Source: Flavobacteriaceae bacterium (GTDB lineage Bacteria > Bacteroidota > Bacteroidia > Flavobacteriales > Weeksellaceae). Taken from it: DNA of 64,000 nt. A program made the translations under genes and the position numbers. This document shows positions 52,438-60,657 of this stretch, piece by piece; position 1 is the stretch's first letter, and every line of letters starts with the position of its first letter. The notes under the pieces were generated by a model. It saw only the letters and a list, made by a program, of their open reading frames with translations. It had not been told where the DNA came from and did not search any database. The DNA lies in the NCBI GenBank assembly GCA_030538275.1, contig JAUNUH010000001.1, positions 372,001-436,000 of the forward strand, written 5' to 3'.

Positions 52438-53514
52438 ATGAAAAAAACAGCATTGAATGAAGTGCACAAAGATTTAGGTGCTAAAATGGTTGATTATGCC
52501 GGGTTTGAGATGCCTGTACAATATGCCGGTGTAACCCAAGAACATATGGCAGTGAGGGAAGGCGTTGGAGTTTTTGATGTAAGCCATATGGGACAATTTA
52601 GAGTATCTGGAGAAAATGCCGAAACTTTTTTACAGAAAATTACCACAAATGATGTTTCAAAGGTAAAAATCGGGCAGGCGCAATACTCGTGTATGACCAA
52701 TGAACATGGTGGAATTATTGATGATTTGATCATCTACAAAATGGATAATTCTGATTATATGCTGGTTGTAAACGCTGGTTGTCTAGATAAGGACTGGGAA
52801 TGGATTAACAAACAAAATACAGAAGGTGCCTTTATAGAAAATCAAAGCGAAAACACGGCATTACTCGCAATCCAAGGTCCAGATGCCATCAAATCAATGC
52901 AAGCCTTGACAGATGTAAACCTATCAGAAATCAAATTTTACAACTTTGTAGTTGGTAATTTTGCAGGAATTGAAGATGTTGTGATCTCTGCCACTGGCTA
53001 TACGGGATCTGGCGGATTCGAAATTTATTTTGCTCGAGAAGATGCTGCTCAAATGTGGGAAAAAGTTTTTGAGGCAGGAAAAGAGTATAATATAGTTCCA
53101 TGCGGTCTGGCGTCTAGAGATACCTTGCGCCTAGAAAAAGGCTACTGTCTATATGGCAATGATATAGATGAAACTACAACACCACTAGAATCTGGATTGG
53201 GATGGATTACCAAATTGAACAAAGATTTTATTGGAAAAGAAGAACTTGTAAAACAGAAGGAAGAAGGGTTGAAGCGTAAATTAGTCGCTTTTAAAATGAT
53301 TGACAAAGGTGTGCCTAGAAAAGATTATGCTATTGTAGATAATCAAGGAAACCAAATAGGTCAAGTAACTTCTGGTACACAGTCTCCAATATTGAAAGAG
53401 GGAATAGGCATGGGATATGTTACAATAGAAAATGCAGAGCCAGGTAGAGAAATATTTATCCAAGTGAGAAATAAAAATTTGAAAGCAGAAGTGGTTAAAA
53501 CGCCTTTTCTGTAA
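52438..53514 (+). CDS. gcvT: Glycine cleavage system T protein (aminomethyltransferase)
   Basis: Transfers the aminomethyl carbon of glycine from the lipoyl H protein to tetrahydrofolate, releasing ammonia. The 358-aa protein has FEMPVQY, FDVSHMGQF, YSCMTNEHGGIIDD and GLGWITKLNK, the GcvT folate-binding pattern. gcvH and gcvP are not adjacent. It is followed by a strong terminator at 53537-53573. Confidence 0.96.
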   Translation: MKKTALNEVHKDLGAKMVDYAGFEMPVQYAGVTQEHMAVREGVGVFDVSHMGQFRVSGENAETFLQKITTNDVSKVKIGQAQYSCMTNEHGGIIDDLIIYKMDNSDYMLVVNAGCLDKDWEWINKQNTEGAFIENQSENTALLAIQGPDAIKSMQALTDVNLSEIKFYNFVVGNFAGIEDVVISATGYTGSGGFEIYFAREDAAQMWEKVFEAGKEYNIVPCGLASRDTLRLEKGYCLYGNDIDETTTPLESGLGWITKLNKDFIGKEELVKQKEEGLKRKLVAFKMIDKGVPRKDYAIVDNQGNQIGQVTSGTQSPILKEGIGMGYVTIENAEPGREIFIQVRNKNLKAEVVKTPFL

Positions 53515-53536
53515 TTTTATCTAAAAAGTAATTCAC

Positions 53537-53573
53537 AAAACGTGCGTTTTTCAATGAGAAATGCACGTTTTTT
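53537..53573 (+). terminator. Rho-independent terminator after gcvT
   Basis: A 13-bp stem (53537-53549 with 53559-53571, one G-U pair) closes a 9-nt loop and continues into a T-rich tract. It ends the idi-PTPS-gcvT transcript. Confidence 0.88.
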
Positions 53574-53641
53574 ATTTTTTAGAAATAAAAAAAATCCGTG
53601 ATAAAATTATCCGGACAGCATTAAAAAAAAGTTTAGTGTAT

Positions 53642-54268
53642 CTATATGATAGGTGGTCTGAATACTGCCGTCAGACTTTGAAACTCGTAAAGTTCAGCGT
53701 AGTCCAAAAAACGCTTGTCGTTAAGTGTAAAACTATAAATTGGTAAATTATAGTAAGGATAAAATTCGATAGCATAGGATTGCATAATTTCAGTAATTAT
53801 AAATCCATGATGCACATCGTTTGGCAGACTATTATATACTGCCAGTTGAGTTTCAGAATCTTCTATATCGTACACTATACCTTCGGTATTAATGTATATT
53901 ACAGGTAATTCTTCATTTTTGATATCTTGTACCAGAAGCGGCTCAACTCTATTTAAATCAGGAGAAAACAATTTCGCCAAATTTTCGCTTTTACTACCAT
54001 TCCATTGGATTTTTTCTGATAGAATTTCGATTTCGACTTTACTTTGTACCGCCTGATTTACTGTAATTTTTTGATTATTATCATTGGAAATCACCAATTT
54101 ACCTTCGCCTTTAATTTCTTCTGTATCTATTATGATATCCTGATTTTTGATAACGAAGGAGGTTCCTTTTTCAATTTTCAATCCATCCCCAATCATTACC
54201 TGCGCTTTTGCTGAAATTAACAGCAATAGCAAAATGCAAGTTGATATGAACCGAATGTTTTGAAACAT
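53642..54268 (-). CDS. Predicted exported protein, unknown function
   Basis: 208 aa with a signal peptide ending at SAKA-QV. The mature region begins with short beta strands typical of extracellular parallel-beta or head-type domains (IEKGTSFVIKNQDIIIDTEEIKG), then mixed alpha/beta sequence. No lipobox and no type IX tail. I do not recognise the family. Its promoter box is TAATTTTG at 54277-54284, divergent from agmatinase. Confidence 0.7.
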   Translation of the reverse strand: MFQNIRFISTCILLLLLISAKAQVMIGDGLKIEKGTSFVIKNQDIIIDTEEIKGEGKLVISNDNNQKITVNQAVQSKVEIEILSEKIQWNGSKSENLAKLFSPDLNRVEPLLVQDIKNEELPVIYINTEGIVYDIEDSETQLAVYNSLPNDVHHGFIITEIMQSYAIEFYPYYNLPIYSFTLNDKRFLDYAELYEFQSLTAVFRPPII

Positions 54269-54276
54269 AATAAAGA

Positions 54277-54284
54277 CAAAATTA
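54277..54284 (-). promoter_or_regulatory. Bacteroidota -7 box (TAATTTTG) for the exported protein
   Basis: A perfect minus-strand TAnnTTTG ends 8 nt upstream of the start codon at 54268. Confidence 0.5.
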
Positions 54285-54344
54285 TAATTAAATTTTGATT
54301 CAAACTAAAATTATTAACTATTTTCGCAATTCAAATTTGAAATC

Positions 54345-55193
54345 ATGAGAATTTTTGCCGACGTTGATGAAAAATATGGAGAGTATTCCACCGCCAAAGC
54401 TGTTTTGATTCCTGTACCCTATGATGGAACTTCTACCTGGGGAAAAGGTGCTGATAAAGGTCCTGACGCATTTTTGGATGCAGCAGACAATATGGAAATT
54501 TATGATATAGAAACACAGTCTGAACCTTATAAATTCGGTATTTTTCTAGATAATCCAATTACAGAAAATTCTTCACCAGAGGCTATGACCGATGCCGTAC
54601 ACAAAAGAGTTTCAAAATATTTGAATGATCAAAAATTTGTTACACTTTTTGGGGGTGAGCATTCCATCTCAATTGGAAGTATTCGAGCGTTTGGAGAAAA
54701 ATATGGTAAAATTACTGTATTGCAATTAGATGCACATACAGATTTGCGTCCAGAGTATCAAGGAAGTAAATGTAATCATGCTTGTGCGGTTTTTGAAGCC
54801 AATCAAAACCATCATTTGATACAAGTAGGAATTAGAAGCATGGATACGGTCGAAGTAGAATATTTGAAAAGAGAAAATGTATTTTTTGCGCATGAAATTG
54901 CCGAAAATCCAAATTGGATCGAGGATGTTTATGCATCTTTAGGTGATAATCCGATTTATATTACCATTGATCTCGACGGATTCGATCCCTCGATTTGTCC
55001 TTCTACAGGAACGCCAGAACCCGGCGGACTAGAGTGGTATCCAACGCTCAAATTATTGCGTAAAGTTCTGCAAACCAAGAATGTAGTGGGTTTTGATATT
55101 GTGGAATTAATGCCCAATCCAAAGGAAAAATCATCAGACTTTTTAGCCGCCAAACTGTATTATAAAATGTTAGCCTATCACTTTACTAAATAA
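54345..55193 (+). CDS. speB: Agmatinase (ureohydrolase family)
   Basis: Hydrolyses agmatine to putrescine and urea. The 282-aa dimanganese enzyme has GGEHSIS, DAHTDLR and the LDGFDPS element followed by the PEPGGL loop, the three ureohydrolase signatures. Agmatinase is favoured over arginase by overall length and by similar Bacteroidota sequences; the arginine decarboxylase gene often found beside it is not here. PorQ follows 48 nt downstream. Confidence 0.9.
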   Translation: MRIFADVDEKYGEYSTAKAVLIPVPYDGTSTWGKGADKGPDAFLDAADNMEIYDIETQSEPYKFGIFLDNPITENSSPEAMTDAVHKRVSKYLNDQKFVTLFGGEHSISIGSIRAFGEKYGKITVLQLDAHTDLRPEYQGSKCNHACAVFEANQNHHLIQVGIRSMDTVEVEYLKRENVFFAHEIAENPNWIEDVYASLGDNPIYITIDLDGFDPSICPSTGTPEPGGLEWYPTLKLLRKVLQTKNVVGFDIVELMPNPKEKSSDFLAAKLYYKMLAYHFTK

Positions 55194-55241
55194 TTCTGAA
55201 TTTATTTATACGAAATCACAACTAAATCAGTTAATAAGCTG

Positions 55242-56249
55242 ATGTCGAAATTCGGATTGGCATTTTATTTAATTTTTTCTGTAATCTATCTTGTCGATGC
55301 GCAGGACGGAACCCGTGTTTATGAATTTTTGAACATTACAACATCACCACGACAGGCTGCGCTAGGCGGAAATGCGCAATCTATGTGGGACGCAGATCCC
55401 AATATGGCACTCTGGAATCCTGCATTGATGAACCCCGAGTCACATAATAAACTGGCTATAAATTATGTAAATCATCTTACTGATATTCAGTTTGGTAACG
55501 CATCTTATGTATATCAATGGGACAAGTATAATTTTTTTTCGGTTCATGCTCAATATGTAGATTATGGTAAATTCATTGCGGCGGATGACATTGGAAATGT
55601 TACGGGAGATTTTTCGGCCAAAGACGCTGCCATTACCTTAGGATATGCGCATAATTTGAGCGATTTTTTCACCGTTGGGGCCAACCTGAAGTATATTCAT
55701 TCACAAATCGAAACTTATACGAGTTTTGCCGCTGCCGCCGATTTGGGAATTGTTTTTCATGATATTGATTATGAGACCAATGTAGCCTTATCTATAAGAA
55801 ATATTGGAACTCAGTTCAAAGTTTATGACAACGAAAGAGAATCACTGCCCGTGCAGGTGAATTTAGGAATTTCTCATAAATTAGAACATGTTCCATTGGA
55901 GATATCTGCCACTTTGCATGATTTACAAAAATTCGATATTTCTGAACAAACACGAGATGATGGACGAGAAGTTCCAAGGATTAGAAAAATAATTGATCAT
56001 GTTTCACTGGGAGCAGAACTTTTTCCGCAAAGAGGATTTAATTTGAGATTTGGTTATAATTTCAAACGAGGAAATGAACTCAATACAGATCTTACACGTA
56101 ATTTTTCTGGTCTTACAGCGGGTTTTGGCATTAGAATCAGTTCTTTCAGACTCGAATATGCACATGCCCAATATCACGCCTCGTCGAATACAGATCACTT
56201 TGGTCTAATAATCGATTTAGAAAATTTCCTTCAAAGAAGATATTATTAA
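55242..56249 (+). CDS. porQ: Type IX secretion system outer-membrane protein PorQ-like
   Basis: A 335-aa FadL-like barrel with a signal peptide (to VDAQ). The start of the mature protein (YEFLNITTSPRQAALGG, then WNPALMN) is characteristic of the PorV/PorQ family. Length and the C-terminal FGLIIDLENF suit PorQ rather than PorV (about 390 aa). In Porphyromonas PorQ joins the attachment complex that anchors CTD cargo. Together with the sorting domain on the protease at 30409 it shows that a type IX system operates here. Stop codons of this and the ATP-grasp gene are 1 nt apart (convergent). Confidence 0.82.
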   Translation: MSKFGLAFYLIFSVIYLVDAQDGTRVYEFLNITTSPRQAALGGNAQSMWDADPNMALWNPALMNPESHNKLAINYVNHLTDIQFGNASYVYQWDKYNFFSVHAQYVDYGKFIAADDIGNVTGDFSAKDAAITLGYAHNLSDFFTVGANLKYIHSQIETYTSFAAAADLGIVFHDIDYETNVALSIRNIGTQFKVYDNERESLPVQVNLGISHKLEHVPLEISATLHDLQKFDISEQTRDDGREVPRIRKIIDHVSLGAELFPQRGFNLRFGYNFKRGNELNTDLTRNFSGLTAGFGIRISSFRLEYAHAQYHASSNTDHFGLIIDLENFLQRRYY

Positions 56250-56250
56250 T

Positions 56251-57456
56251 TTATTCTGTAGCGTAGGATTTGGGCGGAATTATATTCAAAATATTTTCAC
56301 TTACATAGGTTGAATATTGTTGAAGTAAGGCTTGAATTCTATCATATGAATTGGATTTAAACATCAATCCAATATGATATTTCTTGTCAATTTTCTCTAC
56401 AAATTCAACATCATTTACAAAAGATAAATCTGGGTTTTCTTCTTTACTCAAAGCAATCAACAGACCCGCAAAATGATTTTGAATATCGGGTAATATATAT
56501 TCCTGCTCGTTTAATAATGCAAATTCAATTCGTGCCCATTCTTTCCACAAGTTAATTCCAGTGGCATGTTCTACCATATTAGAAATATATGCGCCTCCCA
56601 CGCGCGAGGCAGTTTCTAGAAAATACCAATTGCCAGTTTCTTTATCTTTAATAAATTCTGAATGTGTGGCGCCGTTTTGCAATCCAAATTTTTGAAGTAA
56701 TTCATTATTAAAATGTAATAAATCTTGCGTTTCTTTTTCATTTGGGTCTAATGTCGTACTCATAAAAACACCGCCACCATGTGAAACGCTCAAAGGTGGA
56801 TTCAAATAACGAGAAGCACAAGCAAAATGAATTTCACCTTTATATACTAACGAATCAACATGATACACATCTCCTGGCCTGAATTGCTCTAGCAAATAAT
56901 TATGCCTTTCGTCTCCCAATGCATGAATGCATTTCCACAAATCATTTGCATTATCAAACTTTTTGATACCGGTAGCAGAGGCTTCACTTCTGGGTTTCAA
57001 TACCCAGGGCGCTTCTACAGATTCAATGAATGTATTTATAATTTCATTATTAAATATAGACGTAAATGTCGGACATTGAATACCTTCTGCTTCTGCCTTG
57101 GAACGCATGGCCAATTTATCCCTGAAATAGCGATGTGTAGTTTGTCCCATTCCTGGAATTCGAAATATTTCTCGAACTTTTGCCGCTTTTTCTACATCAA
57201 AATCATCCAATGCTACAACTGTATCGATATTCCTATGCCGCATATAAGCAGCAATTCCCAATATCAAATGATCCATATTCCATTTGAATGGCTCAACTTC
57301 TGACATATAAAAAACTTCATCAAGACTTTCCCAAGGCCACTTGTCGTGCTTCAACGAGGCAGATGTAATGAGCGTAACATGATGGCCAAGCGCCTTGGCT
57401 TCCCTCATGAACTCCACACCTTTAAAATAACTGGAAATACATAAAATTGTATGCAT
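56251..57456 (-). CDS. ATP-grasp ligase of unknown substrate
   Basis: A 401-aa cytosolic enzyme. An N-terminal Rossmann-like PreATP domain (about 1-110) is followed by an ATP-grasp core with PWVLKPRSEASATG (glycine-loop lysines), FRPGDVYHVDSLVY and FLETASRVGGAYI (metal-binding Glu and following Asn-like site). It should activate a carboxylate as an acyl phosphate and join it to an amine. It resembles L-amino acid ligases and biotin carboxylase-like enzymes, but the product is unknown. No biosynthetic partners are adjacent. Confidence 0.82.
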   Translation of the reverse strand: MHTILCISSYFKGVEFMREAKALGHHVTLITSASLKHDKWPWESLDEVFYMSEVEPFKWNMDHLILGIAAYMRHRNIDTVVALDDFDVEKAAKVREIFRIPGMGQTTHRYFRDKLAMRSKAEAEGIQCPTFTSIFNNEIINTFIESVEAPWVLKPRSEASATGIKKFDNANDLWKCIHALGDERHNYLLEQFRPGDVYHVDSLVYKGEIHFACASRYLNPPLSVSHGGGVFMSTTLDPNEKETQDLLHFNNELLQKFGLQNGATHSEFIKDKETGNWYFLETASRVGGAYISNMVEHATGINLWKEWARIEFALLNEQEYILPDIQNHFAGLLIALSKEENPDLSFVNDVEFVEKIDKKYHIGLMFKSNSYDRIQALLQQYSTYVSENILNIIPPKSYATE

Positions 57457-57622
57457 ATTTTTTCGCTGCTTTTAAATTCAATATTCAATAAATCAACTAA
57501 AACTAAGCAATATTTATGAACATGACAATAGTAGATATGTAATTTCTGCCCTAAAAAATTAAATTAAATAAAAGTTTTCTGTAGATTCATATATTTTCTA
57601 TTCAATAGAATTATGTTTGAAT

Positions 57623-57652
57623 AAAAAAAGTGCAACTCAAAGCTGCACTTTT
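57623..57652 (-). terminator. Terminator of the YtxH-like gene
   Basis: A 9-bp stem (57626-57634 with 57644-57652) has a 9-nt loop. On the minus strand it continues into a T run (complement of the A run 57623-57629). It lies in a 219-nt gap (57457-57675) that otherwise holds nothing recognisable. Confidence 0.8.
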
Positions 57653-57675
57653 CTAGTTTAGGTTAATTAAATGAT

Positions 57676-57951
57676 TTAGTTATAAGACTGTGTTTCGTCT
57701 TTAATATCTTCAATTCCTTCTTCTACTTGATGCTTTGTTTGGTTGAATTTGGTTTCAACAGCACCTTTGGCTTCGTTGAATTTACTTTCCGCTTGATTTT
57801 TCAAATCTTGTCCAGCTTCAGTGAATTTTCTTTTGGCATCATTGAATTGGCTTTTTACTTTGTCTTGCTCTTCTGGTGACATATTTTTATATTTCCAAAA
57901 AGCAAGTGCGCCAACGCCTAATAGAGCTAATAATCCGTTTCTTTTTTTCAT
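57676..57951 (-). CDS. YtxH-like small membrane-anchored coiled protein
   Basis: 91 aa: a short N-terminal hydrophobic segment (LLALLGVGALAFWKY) and a long amphipathic helix of repeated Lys/Gln/Glu-rich 11-mers (NDAKRKFTEAGQDLKNQAE, NEAKGAVETKFNQ), like YtxH and LEA-type stress proteins. Its role is unknown; stress-linked membrane protection is an inference from the repeat style. Monocistronic with its own terminator. Confidence 0.75.
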   Translation of the reverse strand: MKKRNGLLALLGVGALAFWKYKNMSPEEQDKVKSQFNDAKRKFTEAGQDLKNQAESKFNEAKGAVETKFNQTKHQVEEGIEDIKDETQSYN

Positions 57952-58057
57952 AATATTATTTTTTAATTCAAATTAAAATTGATGCTATATAAATAGAAAA
58001 TTTTGTGCCAAAAAATACAATTTCAGATTTTTTTCCTATTTTATTTTTAATCGAGAT

Positions 58058-58669
58058 TTAATCCATTAAAAATAAAATTACGATTTGAAACAATCCAATG
58101 ATAAATCCTAACACGGCACCTGTAAGTTCTATAAAACCCAATTCAGACTTCAAAATTTGGTTCATCAGATTATTTACCTGATCAGAGTCTAATCCATTGA
58201 TTCTTTGAGCGACTAAACTTCTAATATTTACCTTATTTTCGACATAATCATGAAAATTATCACTTATATCATCCAAAGATTCATATAATTTACGCTCCAA
58301 TTCACTTTTCATTTTTGTTTTGGTACCATCGCCTACAAAAATACTCAAGAACCAATGTTGCTCTTTAAATTCGGTTTCTAGATAATTATCTACTTTTTGC
58401 AAAACAAAATTTACAATTCCCGAAAGGTTTTCATCTGTAAAAATCTGCTGCTTAATAGAAACAGAAGATAGCAATTCATCTGCCACCAAATCTCCTATAC
58501 GTTCTGCAATTGCAGATTGACGTTTGGGGAAAACCCCTTGAAAAGTCCAGAACAAAATACGTGTAGGATTTTTTGGATTAAATAACAGCCAAACGGCTAT
58601 TTTATTTGTAATCCAGCCTATTAGCCCCGAAATGAGGGGAATTAAAATAAGTTTTAATATGAACATCAT
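58058..58669 (-). CDS. DUF445 membrane protein, short form
   Basis: 203 aa with membrane segments at both ends (about 3-23 and 180-202). The typical DUF445 start (GLIGWITNKIAVWLLF, then PKRQSAIAERIGDLVADEL) is followed by a helical extracytoplasmic middle. Most DUF445 proteins are about 400 aa; the Bacteroidota short form is half as long. Function unknown. Confidence 0.85.
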   Translation of the reverse strand: MMFILKLILIPLISGLIGWITNKIAVWLLFNPKNPTRILFWTFQGVFPKRQSAIAERIGDLVADELLSSVSIKQQIFTDENLSGIVNFVLQKVDNYLETEFKEQHWFLSIFVGDGTKTKMKSELERKLYESLDDISDNFHDYVENKVNIRSLVAQRINGLDSDQVNNLMNQILKSELGFIELTGAVLGFIIGLFQIVILFLMD

Positions 58670-58735
58670 GGTTTAATCCTGTAAAATGATTATTTTCACA
58701 GCTTGAAACTAACAAATAAAATACCATAATTTTTT

Positions 58736-59980
58736 ATGAAATCATTTATTCCTTATGCATCCGATTCGGATTTTTCCATTTACAATATACCATTTGGGGT
58801 AGCTTATATAGAAGATGAGTACCCTGCATGCGTTACTAGAATAGGAGATACTGTTATAGATTTGTCCTATTTGTTTGACGAAGGATATTTTGATGAATTC
58901 GAATTGGAAGAAAATGTTTTTGAAGCACTTGTATTGAATCCATTCATCGAATTAGGAAAGAAGATAACGGTTCCGATGAGAGAAAAAATTCAACAATTAT
59001 TGTTGGAAGGTTCTGCCCTAGAAAACGATTCGGAAACCAGGGAAAACGCATTTTTTGCTATTGAAAATGTTGAAATGCTTTTGCCTGTTCACGTTCCAAA
59101 TTATACTGATTTTTACAGTTCGGTAGAGCATGCCACCAACGTAGGAAAAATGTTTCGTGATCCAGAAAATGCACTTTTACCCAATTGGAAACACCTACCT
59201 GTGGGATATCATGGCAGAGCCTCGTCCATAGTTGTGAGCGGCACGGCATTGCGCAGACCCAATGGGCAAACTCAACCTCAAGCCAATCAGCCACCGGTAT
59301 TTGGAGAAAGCAAAAGACTGGATTTTGAATTGGAAATGGCATTTATCACTTCTACTTATACCAATTTGGGCGAATCCATCTCAACTGAAGATGCAGAAAA
59401 TCATATTTTTGGAATGTTGATTTTTAATGATTGGAGCGCCAGAGATATTCAAAAATGGGAATATGTTCCTTTGGGACCATTCTTGGCCAAAAATTTCGGT
59501 TCTTCTGTTTCTCCTTGGATTGTTACTTTGGAGGCGCTTGAGCCATTTCGTGTTGCAGGACCGGTTCAGGAACCAGAAGTTTTGGATTATTTAAAATACG
59601 AAGGAGACAAAAATTTTGATATCAATTTACAAGTCGGTATTTCTCCTCAAAATCAAGCTGAAAGCATTATTTGTAATTCTAATTTCAAATATATGTATTG
59701 GAATATGTCGCAACAATTGGCACATCATACCATCAATGGGTGTAATATAGAAGTGGGTGATATGTATGCCAGCGGCACCATTTCGGGTAAAGATGAAAAC
59801 AGCTATGGATCTATGCTGGAGCTGAGCTGGAGTGGAAAAAATCCTCTCAAATTACAAAATGGAGAGGAGCGAACTTTTATCGAAGATTATGATACTGTGA
59901 GTATGTATGCTTGGTGCGAAAAAGATGGGAAAAGAATAGGTTTTGGAAAAGTTGAAACCCAAATTCTACCTGCAAAATAA
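58736..59980 (+). CDS. fahA: Fumarylacetoacetase
   Basis: Cleaves fumarylacetoacetate to fumarate and acetoacetate, the last step of tyrosine breakdown. The 414-aa enzyme has an N-terminal SH3-like domain (about 1-115), then DFYSSVEHATNVG, the catalytic-His motif PVGYHGRASS, RLDFELEMAF with metal-binding Glu residues, and DWSARDIQKWEY. Full length. Other pathway genes (hpd, hmgA) are not beside it. The FMN reductase gene follows after 11 nt. Confidence 0.95.
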   Translation: MKSFIPYASDSDFSIYNIPFGVAYIEDEYPACVTRIGDTVIDLSYLFDEGYFDEFELEENVFEALVLNPFIELGKKITVPMREKIQQLLLEGSALENDSETRENAFFAIENVEMLLPVHVPNYTDFYSSVEHATNVGKMFRDPENALLPNWKHLPVGYHGRASSIVVSGTALRRPNGQTQPQANQPPVFGESKRLDFELEMAFITSTYTNLGESISTEDAENHIFGMLIFNDWSARDIQKWEYVPLGPFLAKNFGSSVSPWIVTLEALEPFRVAGPVQEPEVLDYLKYEGDKNFDINLQVGISPQNQAESIICNSNFKYMYWNMSQQLAHHTINGCNIEVGDMYASGTISGKDENSYGSMLELSWSGKNPLKLQNGEERTFIEDYDTVSMYAWCEKDGKRIGFGKVETQILPAK

Positions 59981-59991
59981 TTTTTAATAAT

Positions 59992-60528
59992 ATGAAGATA
60001 CAAATTATTTCGAGCAGCATTCGTGATGGAAGAGAAAGTCACAAAGTTGCATTGTTTTTAAAAAGATGGATTCAAGAAAATACCGATTCAGAGGTAAATA
60101 TAATTGATCTCAAAGCAAGGAATTATCCACTTTTTAATGAAAGATTGAGTTGGATGAAAGAGAAACATCCAGATGCGTTGGAGCTCTCAGAAGAAATCCA
60201 AAATGCAGATGCGGTCATAATAATTCTTCCCGAATACAATGGTGGATATCCTGCCAGTCTGAAGAATGTTGTGGATGTTTTATATGCGGAATGGCAAAAC
60301 AAACCCATAGGATTGGCACCAATTTCTAGTGGTGATATGGCAGGAGCGCAGGTAACGACTCAATTCGAATTTATAATGTATAAAATAGGAGCAAGGGTTG
60401 TAAAACCCAGATTTCATGTAGCAAGGGTTCAAGAAAATTTTGCATCACTCGACGAAATAAAAAATCTTTCCTTTTATGAAAAAAATGCTCAAAATCTGTA
60501 TAATGGCTTGAAAGAAGCACAAAGATGA
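59992..60528 (+). CDS. NADPH-dependent FMN reductase family protein
   Basis: A 178-aa flavodoxin-like reductase. The FMN phosphate loop is near the start (SSSIRDGRESHK), and the flavin-facing motif PEYNGGYPASLKN lies near the middle. Family members reduce FMN, quinones or azo compounds with NAD(P)H. Being 11 nt downstream of fahA suggests cotranscription; a link to aromatic metabolism is possible but not shown. Confidence 0.9.
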   Translation: MKIQIISSSIRDGRESHKVALFLKRWIQENTDSEVNIIDLKARNYPLFNERLSWMKEKHPDALELSEEIQNADAVIIILPEYNGGYPASLKNVVDVLYAEWQNKPIGLAPISSGDMAGAQVTTQFEFIMYKIGARVVKPRFHVARVQENFASLDEIKNLSFYEKNAQNLYNGLKEAQR

Positions 60529-60561
60529 TTCTATAATATTCATTTTTGAAAAAAAATCATT

Positions 60562-60608
60562 GCAAGACTCAGAATTGGATTTGTTAAAAAGACTTTCTGA
60601 GTCTTTGC
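60562..60608. other. Strong hairpin between FMN reductase and uvrA
   Basis: A 13-bp stem with a 1-nt bulge (60562-60574 with 60595-60608) closes a 20-nt loop. On the plus strand no T run follows; on the minus strand eight T lie just after the stem. It ends 27 nt before the uvrA -7 box. It could be the end of the fahA transcript or a processed element. Confidence 0.6.
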
Positions 60609-60635
60609 TATTTATAAAACTTCTTTTAGTTTTCG

Positions 60636-60643
60636 TAAATTTG
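60636..60643 (+). promoter_or_regulatory. Bacteroidota -7 box (TAAATTTG) for uvrA
   Basis: A perfect TAnnTTTG match ends 14 nt before the uvrA ATG. Confidence 0.55.
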
Positions 60644-60657
60644 TTGTTTATTTTTTT

